Assembly: GCA_903827245.1 (NCBI GenBank)
Contig: CAIKHO010000074.1
Coordinates: 186,001 to 250,000 of the forward strand
Direction: 5' to 3'
Length of the DNA: 64,000 bases
Origin: an uncultured Opitutia bacterium
GTDB lineage: Bacteria > Verrucomicrobiota > Verrucomicrobiia > Opitutales > Opitutaceae
In this document: one piece after another, positions 35,892 through 45,922 of the stretch
How positions within the stretch are numbered: position 1 is the stretch's first letter
How the letters are laid out: each line of letters begins with the position of its first letter
Translations under genes and position numbers: made by a program
Notes under the pieces: model-generated
The model's database searches: none
Seen by the model: the letters and a program-made list of their open reading frames with translations, nothing else
Told to the model about the DNA's origin: nothing

Positions 35892-36641
35892 TCAGTCCTT
35901 GACCGTCATGTTGTTGTCGACCGACTTCACCCCGCGGATGTCCGCGGCGAGCTTCGACACCAGGCTTTTCTCGGCCTCCGAGGCAGCCTCGCCCGTGATG
36001 GTCACGACCCCGTCGTTCGTGACGACCTTGGTCTTGAGCGCGCTGGTCGAGCGATGCCGGAGCAGCTCGTATTTGACCTGCGAGGTGATGGACGCGTCAT
36101 CGATCGCGTCGGCCATCGTGCCCCCGCCGGCGGGCGGCGCCTGCACCACGAGCTCGTTGCGGACCGATTTGACGTGGTCGATGTCCTTCACGTAGGCCTC
36201 GGTGAGGTCCTTCTGCGCGGCGTTCTCCGCCGTGCCAGTGAGCGTGACCACGCCGTCCTTCACGTCGACCTTGGTCGTTGCAAAGCTGACATGGGCCTTC
36301 ACGAGCAGCCGGCTTCGGATCTTGAGCGCGATCCAGGCGTCGGAGTGCTCGGGCACGGTGGACTTGATGACGATCTGGTTGTCGACGCGGACGACACCGG
36401 GGAGATTTTCGACGGTGTCCTCGGCGAGGTCGCGGTCGTCCTCGTCCATCACGGTGCCGGTGAGCGTGACGACTCCGTCGCTGGACTTGATCTTGACGTG
36501 GTCCTCGAGGACGGTGCGGTAGTTGTAGGAGGCCTTGGCGGCGTCCTCGATCTTGCGGTCGGTGGCGGACGCGGCGAACAAGGCGGCAGGCAGGAGGATG
36601 CCGAGCAGCAATGCAATGCGGAGTGATGTTTTCATGGGCAT
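35892..36641 (-). CDS. BON-domain protein, three BON domains
   Basis: A 249-residue exported protein with a signal peptide (LRIALLLGILLPAALFAAS) and three BON domains. Each ends in the family pattern DGVVTLTG...V..VxNxI/MxV: VKIKSSDGVVTLTGTV, VDVKDGVVTLTGTAENA and VVTNDGVVTITGEAASEAE. BON domains, as in OsmY, are thought to bind membranes or phospholipid and help against osmotic or envelope stress. It is divergent from the cardiolipin synthase gene, with about 195 bp between. Confidence 0.9.
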   Translation of the reverse strand: MPMKTSLRIALLLGILLPAALFAASATDRKIEDAAKASYNYRTVLEDHVKIKSSDGVVTLTGTVMDEDDRDLAEDTVENLPGVVRVDNQIVIKSTVPEHSDAWIALKIRSRLLVKAHVSFATTKVDVKDGVVTLTGTAENAAQKDLTEAYVKDIDHVKSVRNELVVQAPPAGGGTMADAIDDASITSQVKYELLRHRSTSALKTKVVTNDGVVTITGEAASEAEKSLVSKLAADIRGVKSVDNNMTVKD

Positions 36642-36836
36642 GATCGGGTTGAAACCGCGCCCGAGGAATTCGGGCGCGTGAATTGCGGACCGCGACAGAC
36701 CACGAACGGCCCGGATCGTTCCCGGCCCGCGCCATTGCCGCGCCGCGTGGCCCGGGCGGCGAAATGTGCCGCGCTTTTTCCCGGGCGGAGATTGCGGGTC
36801 GCGATTGCAAGTCAGCGCGGCCGGTCCACGCTGGCC

Positions 36837-38270
36837 ATGGGCATGAAGCTATTCCTCGTCCTGTGTTATTTCGCGAGCTGGGCGTTCATCCCGCATCTCC
36901 TGCTGCTCAAGAAGCGCCCGACCGCGACGCTGGCATGGCTGTGGGCGATCCTCTTCATCCCGCTCCTCGGCGCGCTGGCGTATTTCGCGATCGGGACCGA
37001 CCGCCTCAAGCGCCGGCGGCTCAAGCGGCGCCGGCTTTTTTCGGCGCGCGCCTCCCGCTCGGGCGGGCCTGCCAGCACCACCGATGCGGCCAGCAGTGGC
37101 CTGCTCGCCGGGCTGCCGCGGCGCGACCGCCAGTTTCTGCAGCTCCTCTCCCGCATCAACCAGCTGCCCATCAGTTCCGCCACCGACCTGCACATCCTGC
37201 GCGACTCGGCGCAGTATTATCCCGCCCTCGCCGCCCGGATCGGCGAGGCGCGGCACCATATCCACCTCGAGCTCTATATCTGGCAGGGCGATGACACCGG
37301 CCGGCGCTTCCTCGAACTGCTCACCGCAGCCGCGCGGCGCGGGGTCGTGGTCCGGCTGCTGCTCGATGGCGTCGGCTCGCATGGTCTCGCCGCGGAACTT
37401 CTCGCGGACCTGACGGCGGCGGGCGGACAGTTCTCGTGGTTCCAGAGCCTCGATCCCAAGCGCAACCGTTTCTTCCTGAACCTGCGCAACCACCGGAAGC
37501 TCCAGATCATCGACGGGACCATCGCGTTCGTCGGCGGCATGAACATCGGGCGGGAATACGAAGGGCTCGATCCGGCGTTCGGGCACTGGCGCGACGTGCA
37601 GCTGGAGGCGACCGGATCCGTCGCCGCCGAGCTGCAGGAGGTGTTCGCGGACGACTGGTTCTTTGCCACCGGGGAAAAAATTTCCGCTCCCTCCTATTAT
37701 CCCCCGCCTTCCGGCCAGGCCCGGCACCCGGTGCATATCGTACTGGGCGGACCGGACCGCCGGAACGAGCCGATCAGCAAGTCCATCGTCAGCCTGCTCG
37801 CCGAAGCCAGCGAGCGGGCCTGGATCGCCACCGGCTATTTCGTGCCCGACGACGTGCTGCTCGCGGCGCTGGAGCTCGCCGCCAGCCGCGGCGTCGATGT
37901 CCGCCTGCTGATCTCCGAGAAGAACGACCATTCCTTGCTCGTGAAGGTCGGCCGCTCGTACTACGGGGAACTGCTGGCGGCGGGCGTGCGCATTTTCGAG
38001 TACTCGGCGGGCATCAACCACGCCAAGGTCGCGGTGGCCGACAGTCAGTGGGGCATGGTCGGTTCCGCGAACCTCGACTACCGCTCGATGCGACTGAACT
38101 TCGAGCTCAACCTGCTCTTCCATTCTCCCGCGCAAAACGCGGTCCTCGCCAGCCTGCTCGAGCACGACTTCGCCCTCTGCAAGGAAATCGACCCCATGGT
38201 CTTCAGCCGCCGTCCGTTCCGGCAGAAGTTCCTCGAGGCCGCCCTGCGCCCGCTCTCGCCACTGCTGTGA
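36837..38270 (+). CDS. cls: Cardiolipin synthase (phospholipase D family)
   Basis: Membrane enzyme that makes cardiolipin from two phospholipid molecules. The 477-residue protein starts with two membrane segments (LFLVLCYFASWAFIPHLLLL and AWLWAILFIPLLGALAYFAI), then two PLD/HKD motifs: NHRKLQIIDGTIAFVGG and NHAKVAVADSQWGMVGSAN. ATG 36837 is chosen; ATG 36843 is equally possible. A longer frame upstream has no membrane segment and is rejected. Divergent from the BON protein, which may also act on membranes. Confidence 0.94.
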   Translation: MGMKLFLVLCYFASWAFIPHLLLLKKRPTATLAWLWAILFIPLLGALAYFAIGTDRLKRRRLKRRRLFSARASRSGGPASTTDAASSGLLAGLPRRDRQFLQLLSRINQLPISSATDLHILRDSAQYYPALAARIGEARHHIHLELYIWQGDDTGRRFLELLTAAARRGVVVRLLLDGVGSHGLAAELLADLTAAGGQFSWFQSLDPKRNRFFLNLRNHRKLQIIDGTIAFVGGMNIGREYEGLDPAFGHWRDVQLEATGSVAAELQEVFADDWFFATGEKISAPSYYPPPSGQARHPVHIVLGGPDRRNEPISKSIVSLLAEASERAWIATGYFVPDDVLLAALELAASRGVDVRLLISEKNDHSLLVKVGRSYYGELLAAGVRIFEYSAGINHAKVAVADSQWGMVGSANLDYRSMRLNFELNLLFHSPAQNAVLASLLEHDFALCKEIDPMVFSRRPFRQKFLEAALRPLSPLL

Positions 38271-38305
38271 TGGATTAGTCCGTGCGCGACCGGATTGCAC
38301 ATTCG

Positions 38306-38328
38306 CAGGGGCGTTGCTTGACGACGCT
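38306..38328. repeat. Single REP arm, family B
   Basis: CAGGGGCGTTGCTTGACGAC GC matches the family B arm; no paired arm lies beside it. It follows the cardiolipin synthase stop by 35 bp. Confidence 0.6.
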
Positions 38329-38368
38329 CGTACCTGTCGACCCGCCCTTAAACCCCAGCCGGATTTCA

Positions 38369-38437
38369 GCCACAGATTACACCGATGGGCGCAGATGGCC
38401 GCATGGGTTATCTGTGCACGTCGGTGCAATCAGTGGC
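38369..38437. repeat. Palindromic element (class II, single copy here)
   Basis: GCCACAGATTACACCGATGG GCGCAGAT faces ATCTGTGCACGTCGGTGCAA TCAGTGGC. Arms are 28 nt with a few mismatches and 13 bp between. Confidence 0.7.
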
Positions 38438-38595
38438 CAAAGATCTGCCGGGTCATTTTTGGAAATTCAGCGATCCCGCTCCGTCATGCCGGAAAGCAGC
38501 CAGCCTCGAATCGTTCTCGGATCGTCTCCTGTGCAACGGTTCGGAATCTGAGATTTTACAGGAGGCGATCCAAGAGGGATCCGAGGATTAACCTC

Positions 38596-38662
38596 GTAGG
38601 GCGTTGCTCGACGACGCCCTCCGGGGTTCCCCAAGCCGGGCGTCGTCAAGCAACGCCCCTAC
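38596..38662. repeat. REPIN-like palindrome, family B
   Basis: GTAGGGCGTTGCTCGACGAC GCCC faces CGGGCGTCGTCAAGCAACGC CCCTAC. The right arm, read on the minus strand, starts GTAG, and its TAG is the stop codon of the GH43 gene that ends at 38659. Confidence 0.85.
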
Positions 38663-40266
38663 TGTCCAGCCGGGCCGGCGTATATGTAGTGAAACCAGTC
38701 CACATCCACGTAGCCCGCGTCGGCCTTGTCGTTAAAGCTGTAGATGCCGATCCGGTCGCCGCGGTAGTTGCCCCACGTGAGCTGGTAGGGTTCGCCGAAG
38801 GGGGTGAAGTTCTTTCCGTCCGTGCTGTAGGAATAATGGCTCAGGCCATCGAGGCCCCATTCCGACCGCAGCCAGATCCGGCCCGACGTGATCACGGGGC
38901 CGGGCGCAGCCTGGTCGTTGCGCGTGAATTCCAGCGCTCGGACCGCCCCCTGCTGCCGGACGCCGAGCGTGCTGTGGTCCTTCGCGAAATGACACAACCC
39001 CGCCACCTGCCCGTCCGCCATGCCGACGAGATCAAGCAGCACAGTCACGACATTGTCCTTCGTCCTCATCGTTCGCTGCGTGAGGGTGTTGCCCGCGGCC
39101 ATCACCTCGCCCGGGCGCAGCGGTTGAAACGCGTGCAGCCGGAGGAATCCCGGACGCTCGCCGAGCGACCACCGGTCCGCGCGCGGCTGGTAATTCCATT
39201 CCCACTGCGGCGGCAGGTTCGGGGCCGCAAACTCGTCGCTCGCCTGCGGCGTGATCACGGGCAACCCGGTCGCCGGCATTTTTCCCGACCACACCATGCG
39301 GCCCATGCCGTCGTCGCCCACCTCGCCGACGATCGGCCAGCCGTCGAGCCACGTCACTGGCAGCAGGCTCGCCGCCCGGCCCTCCCAGGCACCGCGGCCA
39401 TGGTGCGTGAAGAAATACCATTTGCCGTCCGGTCCCTCGACAAAACCGCCCTGGTTCGGCTCCATCGCCTCGCGGTCGGCGTGCTTCAACTGCTTTTTTT
39501 CCGCGTACGGACCCGCGATGCTCTTCGCGCGCTCCATCATGATGACCCGTCCCTCCGGCTGCACCTCGCTGAAGAAGTGATAGTAGGAATCGTTAATGTG
39601 ATAGAGCTTGTTGGCCTCGCTGCCCTTCGACTGGTAGATGACACGGTCGGACTCACGCACCAGGTCGCGGCCGTCGGCGGTCAGCTTCCAGAGGTGGATC
39701 TTGTAGCCGTCGCGAAAATTCGAACCAACCAGGTAGCCCTGCCCATCGTCATCCCAGAACGGGCAGCAGTCATCCCAGCCCGCTTCCTTCAGCACCGGGT
39801 GCAGCGGCGCCCACGGCCCGGCGACGTCCTTCGCGGTGGTCATGAAGTAGCCTTCGTCCGGCGTGCCAAAATAAATCCAGAACTTCCCGTCATGGTAACG
39901 GATCGCCCCGGCCCACACGCCCTTGCCGTAGCGGTTCATCCGGTCCCAGTTCAGCTCCGGCCCGATCTGCGTGAGATCCGGGACGGCATGGCCGGCGATG
40001 GTCCAGTCCACTAGGTCTCGCGAGTGCAGGATCACGATGCCCGGCGAGAACTGGAACGTGGACGAGATCGCGTAGTAGTCCGATCCGACGCGGATGCAGT
40101 CGAGGTCGCTGTAGTCGCCGGGCAACACCGGATTCAAGTAGGTCCCGTCGCCCTGCGCGCCCCACCGCGGCCAGTCGCCCCACGTCCGCGGGGCCGCGTC
40201 CGCCGCCGCCAGCGTCACGGCAGTGAACGAAAGGAGAAGGGCGAAGAGGCGGGGCAGAAAACGCAT
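38659..40266 (-). CDS. Secreted glycoside hydrolase family 43, second copy type
   Basis: A 535-residue exported GH43 enzyme. Signal peptide: FLPRLFALLLSFTAVTLAAAD. The propeller includes NPVLPGDYSDLDCIRVGSDY, AGAIRYHDGKFWIYFGTPDE, WDDCCPFWDDDGQGYLVGS and GSEANKLYHINDSYYHFFSE, giving the family's three acidic positions (Asp, Asp, Glu). A C-terminal sandwich domain follows from about residue 345. It is not a close duplicate of the GH43 at 33849; motif context differs (SDLD against SDPD), so substrate may differ. Its stop codon TAG belongs to a family B REP. Confidence 0.9.
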   Translation of the reverse strand: MRFLPRLFALLLSFTAVTLAAADAAPRTWGDWPRWGAQGDGTYLNPVLPGDYSDLDCIRVGSDYYAISSTFQFSPGIVILHSRDLVDWTIAGHAVPDLTQIGPELNWDRMNRYGKGVWAGAIRYHDGKFWIYFGTPDEGYFMTTAKDVAGPWAPLHPVLKEAGWDDCCPFWDDDGQGYLVGSNFRDGYKIHLWKLTADGRDLVRESDRVIYQSKGSEANKLYHINDSYYHFFSEVQPEGRVIMMERAKSIAGPYAEKKQLKHADREAMEPNQGGFVEGPDGKWYFFTHHGRGAWEGRAASLLPVTWLDGWPIVGEVGDDGMGRMVWSGKMPATGLPVITPQASDEFAAPNLPPQWEWNYQPRADRWSLGERPGFLRLHAFQPLRPGEVMAAGNTLTQRTMRTKDNVVTVLLDLVGMADGQVAGLCHFAKDHSTLGVRQQGAVRALEFTRNDQAAPGPVITSGRIWLRSEWGLDGLSHYSYSTDGKNFTPFGEPYQLTWGNYRGDRIGIYSFNDKADAGYVDVDWFHYIYAGPAGQ

Positions 40267-40335
40267 CGGCCAAGCGCTAGGGGGCGCACTCAACCAGGGC
40301 AAGACCGGGACGGTGGCGCAATGAACGTTTCCGGA

Positions 40336-42138
40336 TCATGAATCCGGATCGGGATCGGGATCGGGACGCGACGGTCGTTGCGTCGTGGCGCGAAACCTTC
40401 CGATCCGCGGATCTTGATCGGGCTCAGGCCGGCGGCGACCCTGACCGTGCTCAGGCCCGCCCGGGTTCACGGGTCGCAAAGGATTTTCCACAGGCGCGGC
40501 AATCGACGGTCCGCGATCGAAGCGGGAGCGGCAGGCGCAGCAGGACGAGAATTGCCGCAAGGGCGGAAAGGGGCCGCACATGAAGGTCGGTCGATCCACA
40601 GAAGGGACATACCAGCACGCCTTCCGCACTGGGTTTTTCGCCGAGGATCGCCAGGGCATCTTGCACTTCCTCGTCCGGAACCTCGACCCGCACTCCGCCC
40701 ATGGCATTGGCATATAGCCCTCGAGCCAGCCCTCGCACTGGTGCTCGCTCAGCATTTCCATCACGCGCCCGGCCGGGGCGAGAAACTCATCGCCCGGCAC
40801 CGTCGCGGCCTCCCACTGGCGCTTCGTCACCTCGAACAGGGCCTCGAGTCCGTTGGAGAGCGTCTCGTCCGGGCCGAAGACCCGGAAATTCCTCTGCTCC
40901 TGGTTCAGCTTCGCCACGTCGCGCAGGAAGCGCCCGAGCACGTGCGTGTCGCCGATGCCGCGCACCCCGGGCGCCGGCACCTCGACGGCGTAGTCGCAGA
41001 AATCCGGCATGCGGAGGTCGCGGAGCAGGATACCGCCGTTCGCGTGCGGGTTCGCACCCATGCGCCGCCAGCCCTTGGGCGCAAGCTCGGCCAGCTCCGG
41101 CTTCAGGTGGCCCTGGGAGTCGAAGAGCTCGTCCGGCCGGTAGCTCCGCAGCCAGTCCTCGAGCTGCTTGAGATGCTCGGGCGGCGCCGAAGGCGACACC
41201 GAGAGCGGGACCTGGTGCGCCCGGAACGTGCCCTCGTTGGGCAGGCCGTCGACCATCTTCGGGCCCGTCCAGCCCTTCGGTGAGTTGAGGACGATCATCG
41301 GCCAGCGCGGCCGCACGGTGATGCCGCGGACGCGGGCGTCCGCCTGGATTTTTTTGATCTGCTCGATGGCCGTGTCGAGCGTCGCGGCCATCGCCTCGTG
41401 CATCAATGCGGGCTCGTGGCCCTCGACAAAGTACGGCGTCCAGCCGTAGCCGCGGAGCAGCTGCTCGAGCTCCTCCCGCGTGATGCGCGCGAGGATCGTC
41501 GGGTTGGAGATCTTATAGCCGTTGAGGTGAAGGATCGGCAGCACGGCGCCGTCGGTGACGGGATCGAGGAACTTGTTCGAGTGCCACGCCGTGGCCAGCG
41601 GGCCGGTCTCCGCCTCGCCGTCGCCCACGACGCAGGCGACGACCAGTTCCGGATTGTCGAACACGGCGCCGAAGGAATGGCTGAGCGAATAACCCAGTTC
41701 CCCGCCCTCGTGGATCGAGCCGGGACATTCGGGCGAGGCATGGCTGGGGATGCCGCCGGGAAACGAGAACTGGAGGAAGAGCTTCCGGAGCCCGGCCTCG
41801 TCGCGGCTGATGTTAGGGTAGATCTCGCTGTAGGTGCCCTCGAGGTAGGTCCCGGCCACGACGGCCGGCCCGCCGTGCCCGGGGCCGGAAACGTAGATCA
41901 TGTCGAGGTCGTACTTCTTGATGACGCGGTTGAGGTGCGTGTAGATGAAGTTCTGTCCCGGGGTGGTGCCCCAGTGACCGAGCAGCATGTGCTTCACGTC
42001 CGCGAGCGTCAGGGGCCGCTTCAGCAGCGGGTTGTCGTAGAGGTAAATCTGGCCGACCGACAGGTAGTTCGCGGCGCGCCAGTAGGCATCCATGCGCTGG
42101 AGCAGGTCGGGCGTAAGCGTGGTGGAATTGGTTTTCAT
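40336..42138 (-). pseudogene. xfp: Phosphoketolase, 3'-truncated
   Basis: Begins as a normal D-xylulose/D-fructose-6-phosphate phosphoketolase, which makes acetyl phosphate with thiamine diphosphate: [26 protein letters not shown]-like [36 protein letters not shown] (motif ~residues 85-105) and [20 protein letters not shown]. Family proteins run ~790-800 residues. Here the match stops at [11 protein letters not shown] (residue ~475); the next bases are the tail of a DUF2007 gene in another frame. The phosphoketolase frame runs on for ~125 meaningless codons to 40336. ackA, which would use acetyl phosphate, is in the same operon. The TPP-enzyme core is incomplete, so activity is unlikely. Confidence 0.87.
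40451..40716 (-). pseudogene. DUF2007-type signal-transducing protein, C-terminal fragment
   Basis: In a different frame from the phosphoketolase, the translation [20 protein letters not shown] matches the C-terminal half of DUF2007 proteins. It is followed by a zinc-ribbon pair (CPFCGSTDL and DCRACGKSF) around a hydrophobic segment ([15 protein letters not shown]). The N-terminal half and the true start are missing. The DUF2007 reading begins exactly where phosphoketolase similarity ends, near 40711-40716, with a shared TAT codon. A GTG at 40738 could open the frame, but within phosphoketolase-derived sequence. Confidence 0.7.
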
Positions 42139-42173
42139 GGTTCGAGAATTGATCCGGGCGATCGGGTCTGCGC

Positions 42174-42668
42174 TCAGGCATTCAGCCGCCAGAGCGCAAA
42201 GTTCAAGGCGGCCGCAAAGCTCACCCAGGCCAGATACGGCAGCAGCAAAATCCCCGCCACCCGCCGCACCCGCCAGAACGCATGCAGGGTCACCGCCAGC
42301 ACGAGCCAGAGCACCACGATTTCCCCGAACGCCGGCCCCGCGAGATGCAGGCCGAAGAACAGCGGCGTCCACAGGGTGTTGAGCAGCCATTGCCCGACGA
42401 AAAGCCCTAGGGCGCGCCCCTGCGCCTTCCAGCCGCCCTCGCACCAGACCAGCCAGGCGGCCACCGCCATCATCAGGTAGAGCAGCGTCCACACCGGGCC
42501 GAAGAGCCACGCGGGCGGGTTCCACGCCGGCTTGTGCAGCGCGGCGTACCACCCGCCGGTGGAAACGAACACTGCCGTGCCCGAGGCCGCGAGGCAGAGC
42601 ACGAGCCAGCCGGCCAGCGCCGGAAAGCGGCGGACGGGTCGCGGGGCGGAGAACGGGGACGAGTGCAT
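42174..42668 (-). CDS. tspO: TspO/MBR family membrane protein
   Basis: A 164-residue five-helix membrane protein of the TspO/peripheral benzodiazepine receptor family, linked to porphyrin/haem binding and stress signalling. Family hallmarks: [28 protein letters not shown] (motif ~residues 40-67), [19 protein letters not shown] with conserved Trp/Asn, and C-terminal [19 protein letters not shown]. It lies 21 bp after the P-type ATPase gene and 35 bp before the phosphoketolase start, so is in the same operon. TspO beside ATPase and ackA points to a low-oxygen or redox-stress regulon. Confidence 0.92.
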   Translation of the reverse strand: MHSSPFSAPRPVRRFPALAGWLVLCLAASGTAVFVSTGGWYAALHKPAWNPPAWLFGPVWTLLYLMMAVAAWLVWCEGGWKAQGRALGLFVGQWLLNTLWTPLFFGLHLAGPAFGEIVVLWLVLAVTLHAFWRVRRVAGILLLPYLAWVSFAAALNFALWRLNA

Positions 42669-42689
42669 GCGAAACGAGGCCGGCGGCGG

Positions 42690-44639
42690 TCAGAGATCGT
42701 GTATCACCTTCGGGGGAAAGGCCGCGCGCAGGGCGTTCAGCACGGCGAGGACGTCGATGACTTCCTGGGCGATCGCGCCGTTCACCGGGCTCAGATGCCC
42801 CGTGGCCGCGATAACCATGCCGATCATGCTCAGGGCCATGCCGCCCACCGCGCTCTGGAGCGCGATGATCCGCATGCGGCGGCTGATGTGCATGAACTCG
42901 TCCACCTTCGTGAGCGAGTTGTCCATGATGACGACCCCCGCCGCCTCGGCGGTGACGTCGCTGTTCTGCCCGATCGCCATGCCGACGGTGGCGGCCATCA
43001 TGGCCGGGGCATCGTTGAAGCCGTCGCCGACGTAGAGCGTCTTGGCCTTCGCGGTTTCCGCCCGCACCAGCACCAGTTTCTGCTCCGGGCTTTGCTCCGC
43101 ATGGATTTCGGTGATGCCCACCTGCTCCGCAAGGTAGCGAACCTCCGACTCCCGGTCGCCCGAGACGAGCATGACCCGCGCGAAGTGATGCTTCGGCCCA
43201 AGGTGGCTCACGAACGAGCGGCTGTCGGCCCGCGGCGCATCGCGAAAGCGGAGTATCCCGGCAAAGCGCTCGTCCACCACCGCCACGCACTCAAGTCCGC
43301 CGGCGACCGGCGGAAGCTGGCCGGCCCCGGCAATTTTCAGCGCGATCAGCTTATTGCGGCTGGTGACCAGCAGGCGATGTCCGGAAACGGTTCCACGCAA
43401 ACCCTCGCCCGGTTGTTCGCCCACGTTGGTGGCCTCGGGCAGCGCCATCCCTTCCGCCTGCGCCGCGGCGAGGATGGCGCGGGCCAGCGGATGCTTCGAG
43501 TAACGTTCCAGGCTCGCCACCAGCGTCAGCACTTCCGCGGAGGTGAAGCCTGGAGCGGTGAGTTGCTCGGTCAGCTTCGGCTCGCCGTACGTGAGCGTCC
43601 CGGTCTTGTCGAAGATCGCGGTGCGGCATTCGGCGATCTGTTCGAGCACAACGGGGCTCTTGACGATGATCGCGCGCCGCGCGCACAGGGAAATGGAGCC
43701 GATGATGGCGATCGGGATCGCGAGGAGCAGCGGGCACGGGGTCGCGATCACGAGCACCGCGAGGAAGCGCACCGCCTCGCCGCTGACGGCCCAGGCGAGG
43801 ACTGCGACCGACAGCGCGACAGGGGTGTAGATCGCGCCGAGGCGATCCCCGAGCCGGCGCAAATTCGGCCGCTTCGCCTCGGACTCGCGCATGACCTCCA
43901 TGATCTTCGCATAGCGCGAATCGGCGGCGCGCCGGGTCGTGCGTATAGTGAGGGCCGACTCGCCGTTGATCGCGCCGGAGATCACGGCGGAGCCGGAGGT
44001 CTTGGTGATCTGGAACGGCTCACCCGTCAGGTAGGACTCGTCCATCACGCCGTGACCCTCGACCACGACGCCGTCCACCGGGCAGATATCGTGCGGGAAA
44101 AGCACGAGGAAGTCACCGACCGCCACGTCCGGCAGCGCCACGTCGACGATCTGGGTGTCGTGTTTCCGGTGGGCGACCGAGGGCAGCCTCTTGGCCAGTG
44201 CGGCCAGCACGGAGGAAGCGCTGCGCAGGGCATAGCTCTCCAGCGCCTCGCCGCCCGACAGCATCAGCACGATGATCGAGCCGGCGAGGTATTCGCCCAA
44301 AAGTACTGACGTGATGATGGAAATGCCGCCAAGCAGGTCGGAGCCAAATTCCCGCCGCAGCAACTTGCGGAACAAATCGTAGACCAGGGGCAGGCCACCG
44401 ATGACCAGCGTCACGAGCAGGGGAATCCGGCTGATTCCGGGAGCGGCGCGCCAGCCAAAGCGGAGCGCCAGGTGGCACAGGATGGCCGCGACGGACAGCG
44501 ACGCGATGACGGTGGTCTTCCGTCGCCAGAGACCGGCCAGGGAATACCATGGCTGGCCCGGCGCCTCTGGTACGACCGCAGAAGGCCTTGCGGGCGGTTT
44601 CACCAGTTCAGCCGGCGGCAGGGGATCGACCGTGTTCAT
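42690..44639 (-). CDS. Heavy-metal-type P-type ATPase with TPC motif (P1B-5-like)
   Basis: A 649-residue P1B-type cation pump. Membrane metal-site motif reads [11 protein letters not shown] (Thr300-Pro-Cys302) rather than CPC. The phosphorylation site is [10 protein letters not shown] (Asp344), the actuator loop is YLTGEPFQ, and the hinge is [11 protein letters not shown]. No N-terminal heavy-metal-associated CxxC domain is present; residues 1-40 are Pro-rich. TPC motifs are described for P1B-5 pumps (nickel/iron type), so that is my best guess at substrate. Its ATG overlaps the ackA stop by 4 bp (ATGA), indicating coupled translation. Confidence 0.9.
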   Translation of the reverse strand: MNTVDPLPPAELVKPPARPSAVVPEAPGQPWYSLAGLWRRKTTVIASLSVAAILCHLALRFGWRAAPGISRIPLLVTLVIGGLPLVYDLFRKLLRREFGSDLLGGISIITSVLLGEYLAGSIIVLMLSGGEALESYALRSASSVLAALAKRLPSVAHRKHDTQIVDVALPDVAVGDFLVLFPHDICPVDGVVVEGHGVMDESYLTGEPFQITKTSGSAVISGAINGESALTIRTTRRAADSRYAKIMEVMRESEAKRPNLRRLGDRLGAIYTPVALSVAVLAWAVSGEAVRFLAVLVIATPCPLLLAIPIAIIGSISLCARRAIIVKSPVVLEQIAECRTAIFDKTGTLTYGEPKLTEQLTAPGFTSAEVLTLVASLERYSKHPLARAILAAAQAEGMALPEATNVGEQPGEGLRGTVSGHRLLVTSRNKLIALKIAGAGQLPPVAGGLECVAVVDERFAGILRFRDAPRADSRSFVSHLGPKHHFARVMLVSGDRESEVRYLAEQVGITEIHAEQSPEQKLVLVRAETAKAKTLYVGDGFNDAPAMMAATVGMAIGQNSDVTAEAAGVVIMDNSLTKVDEFMHISRRMRIIALQSAVGGMALSMIGMVIAATGHLSPVNGAIAQEVIDVLAVLNALRAAFPPKVIHDL

Positions 44640-45817
44640 CGCGAAAGGAGGCGGGTGACGGACCGCGCGATCATGAGTTCCTCGTCGGTGCGAATGACCC
44701 GCACCGCCACCCGGCTGGCGCCCTTCGAGATCAGCGGCGCACTCTGTGCGTTGCGCTTCCGGTCGAGGGTGAGGCCGAGAAACCCGAGGCCGTCGCAGAT
44801 TCGCTCGCGCACGACCGGCGCGTTTTCCCCGATGCCACCGGCAAACACGAGCGTGTCCAGTCCGCCGAGGGCGGCGGCGTAGGAGCCAATCCATTTTTTC
44901 GCCTGATAGCAGAATAGCGCCACTGCGTCCGCAGCGCTTCCATCGCGGGCCTCCCGCGCCAGCAGATCGCGCATGTCCGCGCTGGTGCCTGAAATCCCGA
45001 GCAGGCCGGACTCGTGGTTTACAATGCGGTCAAAGCGCGCGGCGGTCAGATTACCCGTGCGGGCGAGAAACGAGAAGAGCCCTGGATCGAGGTCGCCCGT
45101 CCGCGTGCCCATCACGAGGCCCGCGGCGGGGGTCAGGCCCATGCTGGTGTCGAAGCTCCGGCCCCGGTGCACCGCCGCGAGACTCGCGCCGTTGCCGAGA
45201 TGCGCGAGGATCACGCGGCCCTTTGCGGCGGCGGGATCGAGCCGGCGGAGCTCTTCCATCAGGTAGGCGTAGGACAGGCCGTGAAACCCGTAGCGGCGCA
45301 CCCCCTTTTTCTCAAAACGCCGCGGGATTGGCAGGAGTCGCGCCACGCGCGGCAGGTCGCGATGAAAGGCCGTGTCGAAGCAGGCGATTTGGGGCAGGCC
45401 GGGAAAGCGGGCGCGCAGGGTCGCGATCAGGCTGAGCTCGGCCGGCAGGTGCTCGGGATCGAACACGCTGAACTGGCGCAACTGCTCCAGCATCGCAGCC
45501 GTCACCTTCTGCGGCGCGGTGTAGCGCCCGCCGCCATGGACTATCCGGTGGCCGATCGCCGCGAGCCCGTCCTCGCCCGTGAGCGGAAGGATTGCCTTGA
45601 TCACGAGGGTCAGGGCTCGCGCGTGATCGGGGGCGGACACGGCCCGGTGCCCAGGTGCCCGTCGCGGCATGTCGGATGCCATGGCCAGGTCCGCCCTGCC
45701 CCGCCCGATGCGACTCACGGCCCCGAAGGCGAGGCGCAGCAAGCCCTTGTCCGCCCGGAAAACGGCAAACTTCAGGCTGGAGGAACCCGCGTTCAGGATC
45801 AGGAGGCAGCGTGGCAT
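44636..45817 (-). CDS. ackA: Acetate kinase
   Basis: Interconverts acetyl phosphate plus ADP with acetate plus ATP. The 393-residue protein shows [15 protein letters not shown] at the N-terminus, [63 protein letters not shown] (motif ~residues 205-228), and [17 protein letters not shown]. Length is standard. It is the first gene of the operon ackA-ATPase-tspO-phosphoketolase, in which phosphoketolase would supply acetyl phosphate. No pta gene is adjacent. Confidence 0.96.
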   Translation of the reverse strand: MPRCLLILNAGSSSLKFAVFRADKGLLRLAFGAVSRIGRGRADLAMASDMPRRAPGHRAVSAPDHARALTLVIKAILPLTGEDGLAAIGHRIVHGGGRYTAPQKVTAAMLEQLRQFSVFDPEHLPAELSLIATLRARFPGLPQIACFDTAFHRDLPRVARLLPIPRRFEKKGVRRYGFHGLSYAYLMEELRRLDPAAAKGRVILAHLGNGASLAAVHRGRSFDTSMGLTPAAGLVMGTRTGDLDPGLFSFLARTGNLTAARFDRIVNHESGLLGISGTSADMRDLLAREARDGSAADAVALFCYQAKKWIGSYAAALGGLDTLVFAGGIGENAPVVRERICDGLGFLGLTLDRKRNAQSAPLISKGASRVAVRVIRTDEELMIARSVTRLLSR

Positions 45818-45922
45818 GCGTGGAAGAGAGGAGTATCTTGTTGTGAAAACTGATCGCGAACGACCCGCGTGTCCACCGCCAGACCGACCCCGATCCGGGC
45901 CCGGGGTGTCGCACCGATGCGC

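Noticed and set aside
36849-38429. 526-codon frame antisense to cardiolipin synthase
   Set aside because: No family features; overlaps two perfect HKD motifs on the other strand.
40451-40738. The 95-codon DUF2007-like frame as an intact gene from GTG 40738
   Set aside because: Its first ~8 codons derive from the phosphoketolase sequence and the DUF2007 N-terminal half is missing, so it is a fragment.
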